The position numbers and the translations under genes are program-made. From NCBI GenBank assembly GCA_002395965.1, contig DGVT01000034.1:11391-35318 (forward strand): a stretch of DNA of 23,928 bases, written 5' to 3'. Below, piece after piece: positions 22,206-23,928 of this stretch; the stretch's first letter is position 1, and each line of letters begins with the position of its first letter. This DNA comes from Porphyromonadaceae bacterium UBA4277. GTDB taxonomy: Bacteria; Bacteroidota; Bacteroidia; Bacteroidales; Muribaculaceae. The notes under the pieces were generated by a model that saw nothing but the letters and a program-made list of their open reading frames with translations, was not told where the DNA came from and did not search any database.

Positions 22206-22281
22206 GGAATTGGTAATTAATAATGAATAATTAATAATGAATAATTTAGGCTACTGGGACCGCTGAGGCTACTGGGGTGGG
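22206..22281. repeat. AT-rich tract plus three units of the 9-bp repeat
   Basis: An AT tract (22214-22247, TAATTAATAATGAATAAT type) is followed at 22249-22275 by about three units of the GGGACCGCT/GAGGCTACT family. It is a shorter version of the composite at 21652-21848. It sits between the radical SAM stop and the rbfA start. Confidence 0.7.
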
Positions 22282-23061
22282 TTAATTAACTTGCACGGGG
22301 ATGCCGGTGGCCTTTTCGATGCGTGCCCCTATGGCTTTGAGCTCGTCGAGCGGTACTTTCTCGAGGTCTTGTGCCGGTGTCTTGCGGTCGATAGAATAGA
22401 GCATGACTTCACGCGGGGCAATCTGGCGATAGGCAGCAATGAGAGCCTCAATCTCGGCCTCGGTAGTGTTGTCGATGTGCTGCCCTTCCCACTGTCCGCG
22501 CAGCATCATGGTTTGCACGATGCATTGTCCGGAGAATTGTTTCAGGTCCTCGATGATGCCCTGCGGGATGACGTTGGGCGATGCCGGCCGGTTAATCAGC
22601 CTCATGGTGGCCGTGATAGCCGAGTCGAGCTTGAGGATGTTATTGTCAACCATTTTCAGTGCCTTGGCCACTTCGGGCTTTCCGGCCATGGTGGAGTTGC
22701 TGAGTACGCTCACCTTTGCCTCAGGGAAATAGCGGTCGCGCAGCATGATCACATCGTGCACTACTTGGTCAAAGTGCGGATGCAGAGTGGGCTCTCCGTT
22801 ACCTGAGAAGGTGATCACATTGAGTTTGTCGCCAGCCTGGTGCATCTGCTCGAGCTTGTGCTTGAGCTGGCGCTTAACAGTCTCGCGTGGTGAGATGCCG
22901 TCATGGCCGGGGCCTTGTGCGTTAAATCCGGCCTCGCAATACAGGCAGTCGAATGAACATATTTTGCCATCGTTGGGCATGAGGTTGATTCCGAGTGAGA
23001 TACCTAATCGGCGCGAATGTATGGGGCCGAATATGGTGTCGTGAAAGAGTACGGTTTGCAT
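22282..23061 (-). CDS. Radical SAM protein, function unknown
   Basis: A 259-residue member of the radical SAM superfamily, resembling the group of Fe-S oxidoreductases in COG0731. The cluster-binding cysteines are C35, C39 and C42 (CSFDCLYCE). FSGNGEPTLHP near residues 85-95 is the SAM-binding GGE-type motif. KVSVLSNSTMAG, ILKLDSA and VQTMMLRG mark further strands of the partial barrel. The N-terminal phrase FGPIHSRRLGISLGINLMP is typical of this group. No extra C-terminal cluster domain is present. The substrate is not known. It starts 13 bases after the glycosyltransferase stop and probably shares its transcript. Confidence 0.87.
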   Translation of the reverse strand: MQTVLFHDTIFGPIHSRRLGISLGINLMPNDGKICSFDCLYCEAGFNAQGPGHDGISPRETVKRQLKHKLEQMHQAGDKLNVITFSGNGEPTLHPHFDQVVHDVIMLRDRYFPEAKVSVLSNSTMAGKPEVAKALKMVDNNILKLDSAITATMRLINRPASPNVIPQGIIEDLKQFSGQCIVQTMMLRGQWEGQHIDNTTEAEIEALIAAYRQIAPREVMLYSIDRKTPAQDLEKVPLDELKAIGARIEKATGIPVQVN

Positions 23062-23074
23062 TGTATCTATTTGG

Positions 23075-23928
23075 TTATGATAAAGTGTTAAACTTTCCGG
23101 TTATAAGCTCATTATAGAGGGTGATGTGCCGGCGGGCGATGACGGCTTGGTCAAAGCGCTGCTCGATGCTGCAATGCTGGCCGGCCCGGTCGCACATGTG
23201 GTCCACGGCCCACTCCAGGCCGCGTGCAATGTCTTGCGGGTGGCCGGAGTGTGCCACATAGCCGTTTTTCAGATGCTCCACGATGTCGGTCTGGCCTCCG
23301 TTACCGGTAGTTACGGCGGTGCATCCGCAGGCCATCCCTTCCACCAGCGTGTAGCCGAACGACTCCACCCGTGATGTGGAAATCACAATGTGAGCATGGG
23401 AATACACGCTTTTCAGGTCGCTCACATAGCCTAAATGTGTGTAGGGCAGTTCCAAGCGCTCAAGCAGCGAGGTGTCTCGCAACTTGCCGTAGAGCACCAG
23501 GTGCAACTGCTGTGCCAGGTGCGGCATGTGGCGGGCAATGTGGTGTGTGGTGTCGATGAGTGTGTCGAAGCCCTTGACGGGGTCGTCGAGCCGTGCTGCT
23601 CCCATTACCACGATTTTGCGGTCGGGGGCTATGTGCCACGGGTTGTCGGCGTCAAAGGCGGCACTGAATTGTGCCGTGGGAAAGGGGTTGGCAATCACAC
23701 TGATGTTGGCATCGCGCATCAGCGAGCTGCGGCGGCACTGATGCTCGAGCCAGTGGCTCACTGCCACAAAGTGAATATTGCCCTTGCCGTAGAGCTGCTG
23801 CTTGCGGTGCTGAGTGGCCGTGGAGATGTCGTCGCCATTCTTGCCGGTGAGCGGGCAGCTGCGGCATGTAGTCTCAAAGGCGGTGCACTGACCGGCATGG
23901 TGGCACACTCCGGTGCAGTTCCACATGT
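23075..23928 (-). CDS. Glycosyltransferase family 4 (partial, 5' end outside the window)
   Basis: The C-terminal 280 or so residues of a GT-B glycosyltransferase; the reading frame is open to the window edge, so the N-terminal Rossmann half is mostly missing. The visible part begins with WNCTGVCHHAGQC and CRSCP, a Cys/His-rich motif seen in a set of GT4 enzymes. It continues with FVAVSHWLE, ISVIANPFP and VVMGAARLDDPVKGFDTLI, then LHLVLYGK, LGYVSDLKSVYSHAHIVIST and SRVESFGYTLVEGMACGC, whose E-x7-E pattern binds the nucleotide sugar. A role in LPS, capsule or exopolysaccharide building is likely; donor and acceptor are unknown. It is the most upstream visible gene of the cluster with the radical SAM gene, rbfA and the permease. 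Confidence 0.88.
   Translation of the reverse strand, partial: MWNCTGVCHHAGQCTAFETTCRSCPLTGKNGDDISTATQHRKQQLYGKGNIHFVAVSHWLEHQCRRSSLMRDANISVIANPFPTAQFSAAFDADNPWHIAPDRKIVVMGAARLDDPVKGFDTLIDTTHHIARHMPHLAQQLHLVLYGKLRDTSLLERLELPYTHLGYVSDLKSVYSHAHIVISTSRVESFGYTLVEGMACGCTAVTTGNGGQTDIVEHLKNGYVAHSGHPQDIARGLEWAVDHMCDRAGQHCSIEQRFDQAVIARRHITLYNELITGKFNTLS

Overview
This window looks like a chromosomal segment of a Bacteroidales bacterium that has a type IX secretion system (T9SS), in the Prevotellaceae/Muribaculaceae/Porphyromonadaceae range; I cannot fix the genus. The evidence is a set of promoters of the Bacteroidota type (TTG, 19-20 bases, TAnnTTTG), two PorZ-like proteins with T9SS C-terminal domains, a lysyl-tRNA synthetase with the long C-terminal extension common in this phylum, and an rbfA / LolC-like permease pair. 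No rRNA, tRNA, CRISPR array, phage or intact transposase gene was seen.

Layout. 52-2127 (minus): a redox cluster of cupin, carboxymuconolactone-decarboxylase-like protein and iron-sulfur flavoprotein-like reductase, the first two overlapping by four bases. 2291-3352 (plus): an acyltransferase-3 membrane protein, divergent from that cluster. 3359-3808: a repeat block in which an 87-bp tandem repeat is split by a 205-bp MITE-like element. The last repeat ends in a good promoter for a small lipoprotein (3831-4241), followed by lysS (4369-6114). 6203-11525 (plus): two PorZ-like genes on either side of a small membrane-anchored protein gene, closed by a strong hairpin. 11641-13434 (plus): a phosphoethanolamine-transferase-like enzyme, convergent with an MBOAT O-acyltransferase (13497-14993, minus). 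15260-16849 (minus): a secreted dockerin plus SUMF1-like protein with its own promoter. 17157-17361: the second copy of the 205-bp element, in opposite orientation. 17425-18795 (minus): an SGNH hydrolase. 18892-19257 (minus): an AT-rich four-helix-bundle (S23/IVP) gene between TAAT-rich repeat tracts. 19362-20315 (minus): deoC with a His/Cys-rich N-terminus. 20422-23928 (minus): a probable operon of glycosyltransferase (cut by the window edge), radical SAM protein, rbfA and LolC-like permease, ending in a rho-independent terminator.

Much of the content concerns the cell envelope. PorZ takes part in T9SS-dependent attachment of cargo to A-LPS. The phosphoethanolamine-transferase-like enzyme, two membrane acyltransferases, the SGNH hydrolase and the glycosyltransferase could modify LPS or surface glycans. 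The SGNH and MBOAT genes look like functional partners that are now separated by the SUMF1-like gene and a 205-bp element.

The most unusual features are the two equal-length 205-bp elements with 16-bp terminal inverted repeats and internal hairpins that all have GAA loops, the insertion of one of them into a promoter-bearing tandem repeat, and the composite intergenic repeats (an AT-rich TAATGAATAAT tract joined to a 9-bp GC-rich minisatellite) next to start codons, two of which are TTG.
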